DNA of 12,520 nucleotides from Chlorobiota bacterium (GTDB lineage: Bacteria; Bacteroidota; Bacteroidia; Bacteroidales; JAADJA01): assembly GCA_030592565.1 (NCBI GenBank), contig JAUVIX010000073.1, forward strand, positions 1 through 12,520, given 5' to 3'. This document shows, in pieces, positions 5,346-12,520 of this stretch. Position 1 is the first letter of the stretch. The number at the start of each line of letters is the position of its first letter. Position numbers and translations under genes: made by a program. The notes under the pieces are model-generated. The model saw only the letters and a list, made by a program, of their open reading frames with translations. It ran no database searches and was not told the DNA's origin.

Positions 5346-8300
5346 CTACCTCGCACCCAATTTCAATGAAATGATCTCCTCTTTTCCGTCTCTCAGAACC
5401 GTTAGCTTAACAACATCGTCAGGTTGATACTTTTTAAGAGTTTCTGAATATTCTTTCAGATTATTTATTGTATCCTTATTCAAAGCAACAATTATATCAC
5501 CCTTTTTCAGGCCTGCCTTCTCTCCGGCAGAACCTTCAATAACTGAACCTACTTTAACACCTTCACCGGTAAAAGAAAAATCAGGAATAGTGCCGGTTGA
5601 GACTTTACGATTTACTTTCGGTTTTTCGCTTTGAGTTTTATTTTGAGTGTGAGCCTTTCCTGTGTATTCCATTGGTGTATCCCTGTCAGCAAGATATACC
5701 ACAACCTCTTTTGTTATGGTTGCAACTTTTACAAGCCCGGGGCCATCAATCTTTTCATATGTATCAGAAGGGCGGTGGTAATCAGGAGTTGCACCGGTAA
5801 AAAGCTGCACTGCGGGGATTCCCTTTTCGATAAAGGCAAACTGGTCGCTGGCATCGAGGTCCTGCTGTATCAACTCACTTTTTATTCCGGTTGTATAGTC
5901 TGTTCCCATAAAGATAAACTTCCACTCCTTAGCAGAATTGGAATTGAGAACCAACAGCTTTTTATCGAACAGGCGTCCATCTGTATCAAGATTAACATCT
6001 GCAATTACCTCTCCATCAAAATGTTGCTTCAATGTACTAACGAAATAACGTGAACCAATCAATCCTGCTTCTTCAGCTGTAAAGGCTGCAAAAATAATGG
6101 TGCGGCTCGGATTTGTTTTTGACAAATTCTTGGCAAGTTCTAACATGATTGAAATCCCACTGGCGTTATCATCAGCCCCGTAATGAATTTTTCCTTCATT
6201 CCCCTGACGTACATCGGGCCAGCCCAGTCCAAGATGGTCGTAATGTGCCGAAACAACTACGGGCGAATTTTTCAGTTTTTCATCAGTACCCTGGATTATG
6301 GCAATCACATTTTTTAATGTCATTGTTTCCTTTTCAGGAAAAGTATGGGTAAAGGTTTGGTAATATGAATCTGACATTGGTTTTAATCCATACTCTTTAA
6401 ACTGATCGGCGATATACTGTGCAGCCTCATCAATCTCAGGTGTCCCAATTCCTCGACCTTTCAACTCTTCGGAGGCGAGATACTCAATATGCCCCATCAT
6501 CCTTTTCTCCGAAAAGACAGGTTTGACATAAGCAAGGGCCTTACGTTCCTGATTAACATTAACATTTTGAGCATCTTCCTCAAACACTTTAACCAGGGGA
6601 GAATTAATTACAGGCCATTGTCCTTTTGCTATATTAACAGGCTCATCACCTTCAAAAGCAAGATAGCTGTATTTACCATAATGTGGCAGTTTCCTAATTA
6701 GTCCATCAAGGGCTTCACTGTTTCCAGGCGAGATAAAAACCAGGCTTTTATTTACATCATCTTTATCAAAAACAGTAAATGTAAAGCTATTCCCGGTTTT
6801 AGGTAAAGTCTTACTATTATAATTAACCGAATCCTCTCCGAATGAAGCACCGTAAGCACTCAGAGCGTCATTAACAAGACCGGCAAACCTGTTTTCAAAA
6901 CCGATTATCCAGGCTGTTTTGTCATTTGGTAAAGCATCAATTTTATCGTCATACACAATACTGAAATTGTCATTATCGGCAGCTTTCCATTTTTCGGCAA
7001 ACTGTTGATACATTTTAGTGTTTTCTTCATTTGCTTTACCAGGTAAGACAAAAACATTCTGTTCACTGGCCCATATTTTAGAAAGTGTGGGTGGTACCTC
7101 TGAAGGGTCTAAAATCCTGAAAACATCATACTGCGGGTCAATAACAAGTTTAGTTGGCTTACTATTCAAAGCCAACTGGAAATCCTGCTCCTTTTTGAAC
7201 ATATTAAACACAAAGATTTCAACATCTTTTTCTGTAGCAACAGCTATGGGGATATCAATATCAAACACAGCAGAATCCTGTGTTTGCTCAAGAGTAATAA
7301 AGATATGATACTGATTGTTGTAACTATCTGTTTTAATATCCTTAATAGCAAGTGCTGGTGCACCTGTACGGTATAACCATTGGTTAAAGAAAGGTTCTAA
7401 GTCTGTTCCTGAAACCTCCTCCAAAGCCATTCTCATATCAGTGTATGAGGCTATTTTATATTTATTATTTTCATTAAACAGGCTCAACCCCTTTTTAAAG
7501 TTCTCATCACCAAGTTTTCGCCTAACCATATGCCACATCATTAGCGACTTGCCATAACCTATAGCTTCACTTGGTCCATCGTAGCGGGAAGCAAATTTAT
7601 TGATTGGGAAGTCATTTTTAGGATTCACAAAGTTGGTGAATTTTTGTAATGTGCTTCTGCGATAATTCTCACCCTGACCGCGTTGCTCCTTTATCAGATG
7701 ATCAGCCATATAAGCCGTAATCCCCTCACACCAGTTGCCTGTGTTGAAATCAACGTAAACACTGTTCCCCCACCAGTTGTGAAGCAGTTCGTGCGGATAT
7801 GAGGAGTGCAAAATAAACGGGAAACGAATGACCTTTTCACCCAAAAGTGTGAATGAAGGCATACCGTAACCGGTTTCCCAGAAGTTCTCAATCAGGGCAA
7901 ATTTGGAATAGGGATATTTACCAATTAACTCCTGATACATATTCATATATTGCTCAGTTACCTCAAGATATTTATTTGCTATGCCCTCATCCGGAGTACG
8001 CAAAAAAGCCATTGCCATTATTCCGTTATTCATAACGTAAGAATACTCATTGAACTCAGCAGCTATCAGAAAAATCTCCTCCTGAGGCTTATCACAAAAC
8101 CATTTGTCAGTATGTTTGCCGGCTTCAATAAGCTCTTTCATTCTTTCTCCCTGTGAAACGGTTTTCCAGCCTTCCGGAAAAGACGAAGTAAGGTTATATG
8201 TCACCAGGCTGTTTTCAAATGTCGGAACCCAGTATGTAGAGCCTGCAAGGTAAACGCCCAAATTATTTATAATTCCCGGTGACTCACTGAACCCTCTTTG

Positions 8301-8702
8301 ATAATTATCTTCACTCTGAGCAAGAGGGGAATCAATAGTTCCCTCATAGGTTATGTTAAAACTGCTTGATTTATCTTTAAAAGAGACCGTCCATTTATTT
8401 ATTTTCAAACCGTCGGTATTACTATCACTATCATCTCTGTCCATCCCAATATCACTGGAATTGCTATCAGATTCAATTTTTTTAACCTTTACATTCTTTG
8501 AAAAATGAGTGGGGATAAGGTTTGCATTCAGACTGAAGATATAGTCCGTATTTTCGGGCATAATAACTGAATCTGTCACAGTAATGTGTGAGGTCTCCGG
8601 AACAATAATCACCTTCAAATTGTGCCTTATAGTTTCATTATTCTGCGAATAGCCTATAGAAGCTATTAATAGTGATAATACTAATGTTAAAGTCTTTTTC
8701 AT
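5346..8702 (-). CDS. Exported M1-type aminopeptidase / M28 aminopeptidase / PDZ fusion protein
   Basis: This is a 1118-aa exported metallopeptidase. An uncleaved-to-mature leader MKKTLTLVLSLLIASIGYSQ marks the start at 8702; an upstream in-frame ATG at 8750 would bury the signal peptide behind 16 residues. The N-terminal half is M1-like: HELLH at 304-308 (zinc ligands His304, His308), a likely third ligand Glu326 in NWCEG, GYGMPSF (279-285) in place of the usual GxMEN, and a probable catalytic Tyr383 in GYGKSL. A middle region (about 540-725) is unassigned. The M28 domain (about 730-1005) has AHYDH (819-823), GADDNAS (842-848), AEEAG (876-880), NLDTDG (904-909) and YHRPSD (975-980), giving likely zinc ligands His820, Asp844, Glu878, Asp906 and His976. 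A PDZ domain closes the protein (about 1040-1118, ...GLKKGDIIVALN...). No type IX sorting domain is visible, so a periplasmic role in peptide trimming is inferred. An unusual Ser/Asp-rich stretch lies at about 77-98. Confidence 0.85.
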   Translation of the reverse strand: MKKTLTLVLSLLIASIGYSQNNETIRHNLKVIIVPETSHITVTDSVIMPENTDYIFSLNANLIPTHFSKNVKVKKIESDSNSSDIGMDRDDSDSNTDGLKINKWTVSFKDKSSSFNITYEGTIDSPLAQSEDNYQRGFSESPGIINNLGVYLAGSTYWVPTFENSLVTYNLTSSFPEGWKTVSQGERMKELIEAGKHTDKWFCDKPQEEIFLIAAEFNEYSYVMNNGIMAMAFLRTPDEGIANKYLEVTEQYMNMYQELIGKYPYSKFALIENFWETGYGMPSFTLLGEKVIRFPFILHSSYPHELLHNWWGNSVYVDFNTGNWCEGITAYMADHLIKEQRGQGENYRRSTLQKFTNFVNPKNDFPINKFASRYDGPSEAIGYGKSLMMWHMVRRKLGDENFKKGLSLFNENNKYKIASYTDMRMALEEVSGTDLEPFFNQWLYRTGAPALAIKDIKTDSYNNQYHIFITLEQTQDSAVFDIDIPIAVATEKDVEIFVFNMFKKEQDFQLALNSKPTKLVIDPQYDVFRILDPSEVPPTLSKIWASEQNVFVLPGKANEENTKMYQQFAEKWKAADNDNFSIVYDDKIDALPNDKTAWIIGFENRFAGLVNDALSAYGASFGEDSVNYNSKTLPKTGNSFTFTVFDKDDVNKSLVFISPGNSEALDGLIRKLPHYGKYSYLAFEGDEPVNIAKGQWPVINSPLVKVFEEDAQNVNVNQERKALAYVKPVFSEKRMMGHIEYLASEELKGRGIGTPEIDEAAQYIADQFKEYGLKPMSDSYYQTFTHTFPEKETMTLKNVIAIIQGTDEKLKNSPVVVSAHYDHLGLGWPDVRQGNEGKIHYGADDNASGISIMLELAKNLSKTNPSRTIIFAAFTAEEAGLIGSRYFVSTLKQHFDGEVIADVNLDTDGRLFDKKLLVLNSNSAKEWKFIFMGTDYTTGIKSELIQQDLDASDQFAFIEKGIPAVQLFTGATPDYHRPSDTYEKIDGPGLVKVATITKEVVVYLADRDTPMEYTGKAHTQNKTQSEKPKVNRKVSTGTIPDFSFTGEGVKVGSVIEGSAGEKAGLKKGDIIVALNKDTINNLKEYSETLKKYQPDDVVKLTVLRDGKEEIISLKLGAR

Positions 8703-8794
8703 TTGCAATTTTTTTATAAGTCCGTAGGCAAGGTAGTTGAGACAATGCATGCGGTTGTTTATACAGTTAAATTTCTATTCATAAAATATGGGGG

Positions 8795-8802
8795 CAAAAA
8801 TA
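8795..8802 (-). promoter_or_regulatory. Bacteroidota-type -7 promoter element for the peptidase gene
   Basis: The minus strand reads TATTTTTG, matching TAnnTTTG, about 93 nt upstream of the preferred ATG at 8702. No clear -33 TTTG is seen. This suggests the peptidase gene has its own promoter rather than depending only on read-through from the Omp85 gene. Confidence 0.4.
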
Positions 8803-8889
8803 GCGATTAAATAGATATGTTTGTATTTTTTAGAATAACTTAGGCTTTATTTACTAAACAACTAATAAATATACTACTAAAAAAAAGTA

Positions 8890-10089
8890 TTAAAATGCCT
8901 CTGTAAATCCAATTGACAAAGTTTTAGCTCCATCCTGGCCATAACCAAAATCGAATCGTATATTAGCCTTGTTTTTGCTGTCAACCATCATTCTTAGTCC
9001 GAAACCTCCTGAATACCATAATCCGTCAAAATTCATCCCGCTATACTTTTCGGCGACCCTTCCAGCACCGGCAAACCCAACTACTCCGAATATTTTCCAA
9101 ATTGGCAGCCGGTACTCAACCTGAGCAAAAGCCATCACCTTATCTCTGATTGCTCCCAAATAATAACCCCTCATACTGTTCGTGCCACCTATTTTTCCGA
9201 GATCGAAAAACGGAACCGTGCCGAAATTACCAAGTGTATATGCCTGAAATGCAATTACATGTTTGAGCCAGGGGTTTATAAATTGTCTGATGTCAAGCTC
9301 AAAGGTGTTGTAGGCAAAAGTGCTGCCTATTAATTCCCCATGCAGTTCATAGCTTGTAGCAATATACGTCCCTGTCGATGCATTCTGTTTGAGATCCCGC
9401 GTATCGTAAGCCAATCCGACACCAAAACCTGAGGTAATACCACCTTCGTATCCCGGATATTTGTTTTCCAGTAAAAAGCTATTGGAATCCGTTTTAACTT
9501 CAAGATAGTTAACATAGTCTTGCACAATACCGAAATATAAGGTTCTGGATTTTATCGGGCTGTACATAAAAGTATTACTAAAAGCAAAACTATTCGTTGA
9601 TATTCTTTCCACATCATCCCGTGAGACTTCATTTCCGACTCCCCAAATATATTCGGGGAAGGTTATGTAATTTGCACCGCCCCTGAGAATAAATCTGTCT
9701 TCACCAAGGTATAATGTAGCTCCAAGGACTACCTTAAACTGTCCTTCGGTAGAGATTGATATCAACTCGCTAAAGCTGGAAGCTGAAGAAATAGTATCTC
9801 CTTTTACAAGTTGGACCATATTATATTTTACAAGTCCAAATACCACTCCTGTTTCAGTAGAATAGGTAATCATTGGAAAAGGTAAAACTCTGAAAAGTTC
9901 TTCTGCCTTTTTATTGAACTTATCAAATTTTGACAAGGTATCTGCTGCTATTGAATCTTTCTGAATAGTGGTTGTCTGTTGTGCTTGTAAACCTATCAGA
10001 CCAAATCCGAATATAACAAAAAGTAGTAATATCCTAGAGAAGTTAAAACTATAATTTATAACTAAAACTTTCTCTGACAATGATTTCAT
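8890..10089 (-). CDS. Omp85/BamA-family (surface antigen) outer membrane beta-barrel protein without POTRA domains
   Basis: This 399-aa exported protein is predicted to form an outer membrane barrel. The leader has a long polar start, then a hydrophobic core RILLLFVIFGFGLIGLQA (19-36), with cleavage near AQ at 36-37. A Thr/Ser/Lys-rich link follows to about residue 68, and alternating beta-strand sequence runs to a C-terminal Phe. Omp85 signatures seen are GGTNSMRGY (301-309; the RGY of loop 6), YDTRDLKQNASTGTY (228-242), EYRLPIW (325-331) and a GGFGLRM...IRFDFGYG end (361-384). The length suits a 16-strand barrel alone, with no room for POTRA domains, so it is unlike BamA or TamA in full. 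A role in lipid or protein export or surface assembly is possible but unproven. It lies upstream of the peptidase gene on the same strand, 187 nt away. Confidence 0.8.
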   Translation of the reverse strand: MKSLSEKVLVINYSFNFSRILLLFVIFGFGLIGLQAQQTTTIQKDSIAADTLSKFDKFNKKAEELFRVLPFPMITYSTETGVVFGLVKYNMVQLVKGDTISSASSFSELISISTEGQFKVVLGATLYLGEDRFILRGGANYITFPEYIWGVGNEVSRDDVERISTNSFAFSNTFMYSPIKSRTLYFGIVQDYVNYLEVKTDSNSFLLENKYPGYEGGITSGFGVGLAYDTRDLKQNASTGTYIATSYELHGELIGSTFAYNTFELDIRQFINPWLKHVIAFQAYTLGNFGTVPFFDLGKIGGTNSMRGYYLGAIRDKVMAFAQVEYRLPIWKIFGVVGFAGAGRVAEKYSGMNFDGLWYSGGFGLRMMVDSKNKANIRFDFGYGQDGAKTLSIGFTEAF

Positions 10090-10109
10090 ATTAATTTTTT
10101 TAAGATTTG

Positions 10110-10117
10110 CAAATATA
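10110..10117 (-). promoter_or_regulatory. Bacteroidota-type -7 promoter element for the Omp85-like gene
   Basis: The minus strand reads TATATTTG, a full match to TAnnTTTG, 20 nt before the ATG at 10089. It lies in the short gap after the oxidoreductase stop at 10130, so the barrel gene probably has its own transcript with a short leader. No strong -33 element is visible. Confidence 0.5.
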
Positions 10118-10129
10118 GAAATAAACTAA

Positions 10130-11311
10130 TTATACTTTTTCAGTTTTTGTTACACAATAAACGCCACCGGCATCCATTGCAGCTACACAACGGTTGCAGT
10201 GGTCGCAATCCGATTCGGTTACTTCGCCATTTTTGAGCTTATTGACAAATTGAGGGTCGTGAATTATTGCCCTACCCATCTGTATAAAACCAAACCCTTC
10301 ATTGATAACATTCTTCATATCAGTCAAAGAAATTGCACCGCCAATATAGATTACCGGTATTGAAACAGCATCCTTTATTTTACGTGCACCATTAGCAAGA
10401 AACAATTTATCGAAAGGCAACTCTTCTACCATTATCCTACCAAAGAGTGTAAGCCCTATCTTTGTAAAAAGATCTTTGTGGTTAGAGACCATCTCTTTTA
10501 TGGGTACATTGCCACGCAACATATAAAATGGTGTTTTTGAGGTAAATCCGCAGCTTGGGATTAAGGCATCAGCTCCGGCCTTCTCAAAATATTTTGCCAC
10601 TTCGACCGCTTCTTCTACTTCCAGCCCGCCCTTCATACCATCAAATTGATTCATTTTCACAAGTATGGGAAAGTCATTTCCGACATACTTTCTGATCCGC
10701 TTTATTATATCAACAGGAAATCGCATACGGTTTTCGATCGAACCTCCGTACTTATCCTTTCTATGGTTTGTCCAGGGTGAAATAAACTGACTTAACAGGT
10801 AGCCGTGACCAGCATGAACTTCAACAGCATTAAATCCGGCCTTCTTTGCCATTTGTGCAGCTTTCCCGAAATCTTCAACTTTCTCTTCAATCTGATTAAC
10901 TGACATCTCATGGCAATAGGAGAGCCTGAACAGATTGAATTTTCGTGAAGCTCCGACAGGTGTTTTTTTAATTACCTTTTTGCTTGCAAAATATCCGCAA
11001 TGACCGAGTTGTATTGAAGCTGCTGCGCCCTCCTTGTGAACGGCATCAGTCAATTTATGCAAATCTGGAACAATCTCTTCCCGCATCCATATTTCATTTT
11101 CAAATGCCCTTCCGTCAAAGCTCACGGAACAATATGCAACAGTTGTCATCGCAGCACCTCCGGCAGCAACTTCTCTGTGATGTTCAATCAACTTATCCGT
11201 TACATTTCCGCCCTGACTCATTCCCTCAAAACATCCTGATCTGATAATTTTGTTACGTAATTCCAATCCTGCAATATTTCCAGGTGAGAATAAACTATGG
11301 CTTTTCTCCAT
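10130..11311 (-). CDS. Old Yellow Enzyme-family NADH:flavin oxidoreductase with C-terminal cysteine cluster
   Basis: This is a 393-aa FMN-dependent TIM-barrel oxidoreductase (COG1902 / Oxidored_FMN). The N-terminus, SLFSPGNIAGLELRNKIIRS, is the usual first strand of the family. The active-site block EVHAGHGYLLSQFISPWTN (164-182) is followed by KYGGSIENRMRF (187-198). The FMN phosphate-binding region is IYIGGAIS...IQMGRAIIHDP (321-353). The C-terminus has CDHCNRC (369-375) and Cys386, a pattern like the 4Fe-4S clusters of trimethylamine dehydrogenase and dienoyl-CoA reductase, but the second flavin/NAD domain of those enzymes is absent. The start at 11311 is chosen because the family begins here and the promoter -7 element lies at 11351-11358; the in-frame ATG at 11398 is upstream of that element. 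It is predicted to be cytoplasmic and to reduce activated C=C bonds; the substrate is unknown. Confidence 0.87.
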   Translation of the reverse strand: MEKSHSLFSPGNIAGLELRNKIIRSGCFEGMSQGGNVTDKLIEHHREVAAGGAAMTTVAYCSVSFDGRAFENEIWMREEIVPDLHKLTDAVHKEGAAASIQLGHCGYFASKKVIKKTPVGASRKFNLFRLSYCHEMSVNQIEEKVEDFGKAAQMAKKAGFNAVEVHAGHGYLLSQFISPWTNHRKDKYGGSIENRMRFPVDIIKRIRKYVGNDFPILVKMNQFDGMKGGLEVEEAVEVAKYFEKAGADALIPSCGFTSKTPFYMLRGNVPIKEMVSNHKDLFTKIGLTLFGRIMVEELPFDKLFLANGARKIKDAVSIPVIYIGGAISLTDMKNVINEGFGFIQMGRAIIHDPQFVNKLKNGEVTESDCDHCNRCVAAMDAGGVYCVTKTEKV

Positions 11312-11350
11312 TTTATTAAAGCTATTATCAATACACATATCTCTACCGGG

Positions 11351-11358
11351 CAAATATA
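11351..11358 (-). promoter_or_regulatory. Bacteroidota-type -7 promoter element for the OYE-family gene
   Basis: The minus strand reads TATATTTG, a full match to TAnnTTTG, 39 nt upstream of the ATG at 11311. It supports that start over the in-frame ATG at 11398. A -33 element is not clear. Confidence 0.5.
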
Positions 11359-11433
11359 CACAAACCATAACAGTTATGACCGGCATTTTGAAAAACAAAA
11401 AAAAGTATGCAACTAAATATTATATATGATTGT

Positions 11434-11451
11434 CCATAATATATATTATGG
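11434..11451. promoter_or_regulatory. 18-bp perfect palindrome in the divergent intergenic region
   Basis: CCATAATATATATTATGG is its own reverse complement over all 18 bases. It lies between the divergent OYE-family and C1 peptidase genes, 49 nt before the peptidase ATG and about 75 nt upstream of the -7 element of the other gene. This placement suits a dimeric regulator acting on one or both genes. No T-run follows, so a terminator is unlikely. AT-rich sequence makes chance palindromes less rare, but the CC/GG ends are retained. Confidence 0.5.
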
Positions 11452-11500
11452 GAACAAAAAATCACAATAAATATAATCACAACATAAAAAAAGTATCATT

Positions 11501-12520
11501 ATGAAAAAATTAGTACTTACTTATTCAGCTTTGTTAATAGGACTGATAGTGTTTGGACAGACACCTGTGACATTTGATTTGCGGGACTATAACGGGGAAA
11601 ATTATGTAACCTCAGTAAAAAACCAACAGGGAGGTACCTGCTGGACACACGGAACAATGGCATCCCTTGAAGGCAATCTTATGATGACTGGAAACTGGAC
11701 TGCTGCAGGCGAAACCGGTGAGCCTAACCTTGCCGAATACCACTTAGACTGGTGGAATGGATTTAATCAATTTTTTAATGAAGACCTTGATCCGCCTACA
11801 GGAAACGGACTTGAAGTGCATATGGGTGGAGATTACCGTGTTTCGACTGCATATTTTGCCAGGGGCGAGGGCGCAGTCCGCGATATCGACGGACAATCAT
11901 ACAGCTCTGCTCCCGAAAGATATAATGATACATATCATACTTTTTACCCTCGCACAGCAGAGTGGTTTATTATGGATGAAAATCTTAACGGTATTGAATT
12001 AATCAAAGAGAAAGTAATGTCGAATGGTGTGATGGCAATCTGTATGTGCTATTCCGGTAGTTTTATATCAAACTATATTCATTATCAACCACCAAGCAGT
12101 AGTGAGCTGCCAAATCACTCGGTATCTATTATTGGATGGGATGATAATAAAGCAACACAAGCTCCTCAGAATGGTGCCTGGCTTATTAAAAACAGTTGGG
12201 GCTCAGGATGGGGAAACAACGGTTATTTCTGGATTTCATATTATGATAAATGGGCCTGTCGTGAACCGGATATGGGTGCAGTGTCATTTTCTGATGTTGT
12301 CTTTTATGATTACGATGTTGTTTATTACCACGATTATCACGGATGGAGAGATACCAAGCCAACCACTACAGAAGCTTTTAGTGCTTTTACTGCTGTTTCG
12401 GGCGATATGCTGAAATCTGTTAACTTCTTTGTCAACGTTGACGATGTGGACTATACAGTTAAGATTTATGATGATTTTACAGGGGGAGAACTTCAAAATG
12501 AGCTGGCTTCTGTTTCCGGT
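11501..12520 (+). CDS. Papain-like C1 family cysteine peptidase, exported (3' end beyond window)
   Basis: An open frame of 340 codons runs from ATG at 11501 to the right edge with no stop. A signal peptide is clear: MKKLVLTYSALLIGLIVFGQ (1-20). The mature N-terminus, TPVTFDLRDYN, resembles the start of C1A catalytic domains. The nucleophile is Cys47 in KNQQGGTCWTHGTMASLEGN (40-59), with Gln42 or Gln43 for the oxyanion hole. The general base is His206 in LPNHSVSIIGWD, and the third residue is Asn231 in IKNSWGSGWGNNGYF. All three catalytic residues are therefore present. After about residue 262 a beta-rich region begins (VVFYDYDVVYYHD..., AFTAVSGDMLKSVNFFV), which fits the lectin-like domain often attached to this subgroup. 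No propeptide is seen between leader and catalytic domain. It is probably secreted or surface-bound, and a C-terminal sorting domain may lie outside the window. Confidence 0.87.
   Translation, partial: MKKLVLTYSALLIGLIVFGQTPVTFDLRDYNGENYVTSVKNQQGGTCWTHGTMASLEGNLMMTGNWTAAGETGEPNLAEYHLDWWNGFNQFFNEDLDPPTGNGLEVHMGGDYRVSTAYFARGEGAVRDIDGQSYSSAPERYNDTYHTFYPRTAEWFIMDENLNGIELIKEKVMSNGVMAICMCYSGSFISNYIHYQPPSSSELPNHSVSIIGWDDNKATQAPQNGAWLIKNSWGSGWGNNGYFWISYYDKWACREPDMGAVSFSDVVFYDYDVVYYHDYHGWRDTKPTTTEAFSAFTAVSGDMLKSVNFFVNVDDVDYTVKIYDDFTGGELQNELASVSG

Noticed and set aside
5597..8156. Open frames on the plus strand opposite the peptidase gene
   Set aside because: They are short, have no recognisable protein features and lie wholly antisense to well-supported coding sequence.
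8703..8750. Upstream in-frame ATG for the peptidase
   Set aside because: It would place 16 residues, including a His and a Cys, before a textbook signal peptide that begins MKKTLTLV.
8751..8889. Possible small gene or terminator between the barrel and peptidase genes
   Set aside because: No open frame with coding character and no GC-containing hairpin were found; only the -7 element and AT-rich runs, including a minus-strand T-run just past the barrel stop, are visible.
11312..11398. 29-residue N-terminal extension of the OYE-family protein
   Set aside because: The extension is upstream of the -7 element at 11351-11358, is not part of the family fold, and the ATG at 11311 directly precedes the conserved LFSP start.

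Overview
The window reads as chromosomal DNA of a low-GC member of the Bacteroidota. Five upstream regions carry a match to the Bacteroidota -7 promoter element TAnnTTTG. Start codons mostly lack a clear Shine-Dalgarno sequence. Exported proteins have Bacteroidota-style leaders ending in SQ, AQ or GQ, and the gene families (M1/M28/PDZ peptidase, Omp85 barrel, lectin-associated C1 peptidase) are common there. The genus cannot be told; a marine or gut Bacteroidales/Marinilabiliales-like organism is only a guess.

Layout, left to right. (1) 3-125 (+): C-terminal tail of a gene that starts outside the window. (2) 151-1317 (-): membrane-associated FAD oxidoreductase of the NDH-2/sulfide:quinone reductase superfamily. 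(3) 1318-1524: divergent promoter region with a tandem/inverted repeat that looks like an operator. (4) 1525-5122 (+): two-gene operon, an AAA/STAND-like ATPase (392 aa) followed after 10 nt by an ATPase-wHTH-TPR protein (802 aa), closed by an intrinsic terminator at 5193-5215. (5) 5346-8702 (-): large exported protein combining an M1-type aminopeptidase, an M28 aminopeptidase and a PDZ domain. (6) 8890-10089 (-): POTRA-less Omp85-type outer membrane barrel. (7) 10130-11311 (-): Old Yellow Enzyme-family oxidoreductase with a C-terminal cysteine cluster. (8) 11501 to the right edge (+): papain-like C1 peptidase, open at the edge.

Most of the window looks like ordinary housekeeping or accessory functions: quinone or flavin redox enzymes, periplasmic peptide breakdown and an envelope barrel. 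The part that stands out is the ATPase operon. It is visibly more AT-rich than its neighbours. It has its own repressible-looking promoter and its own terminator. It encodes two different P-loop NTPases, each with a winged-helix-like C-terminal part, and one adds five TPRs and an unassigned tail. This architecture resembles signal-sensing STAND/AAA modules found in accessory and defence loci, but no effector domain (nuclease, TIR, SIR2, transmembrane) is recognisable. A defence role is therefore a hypothesis only.
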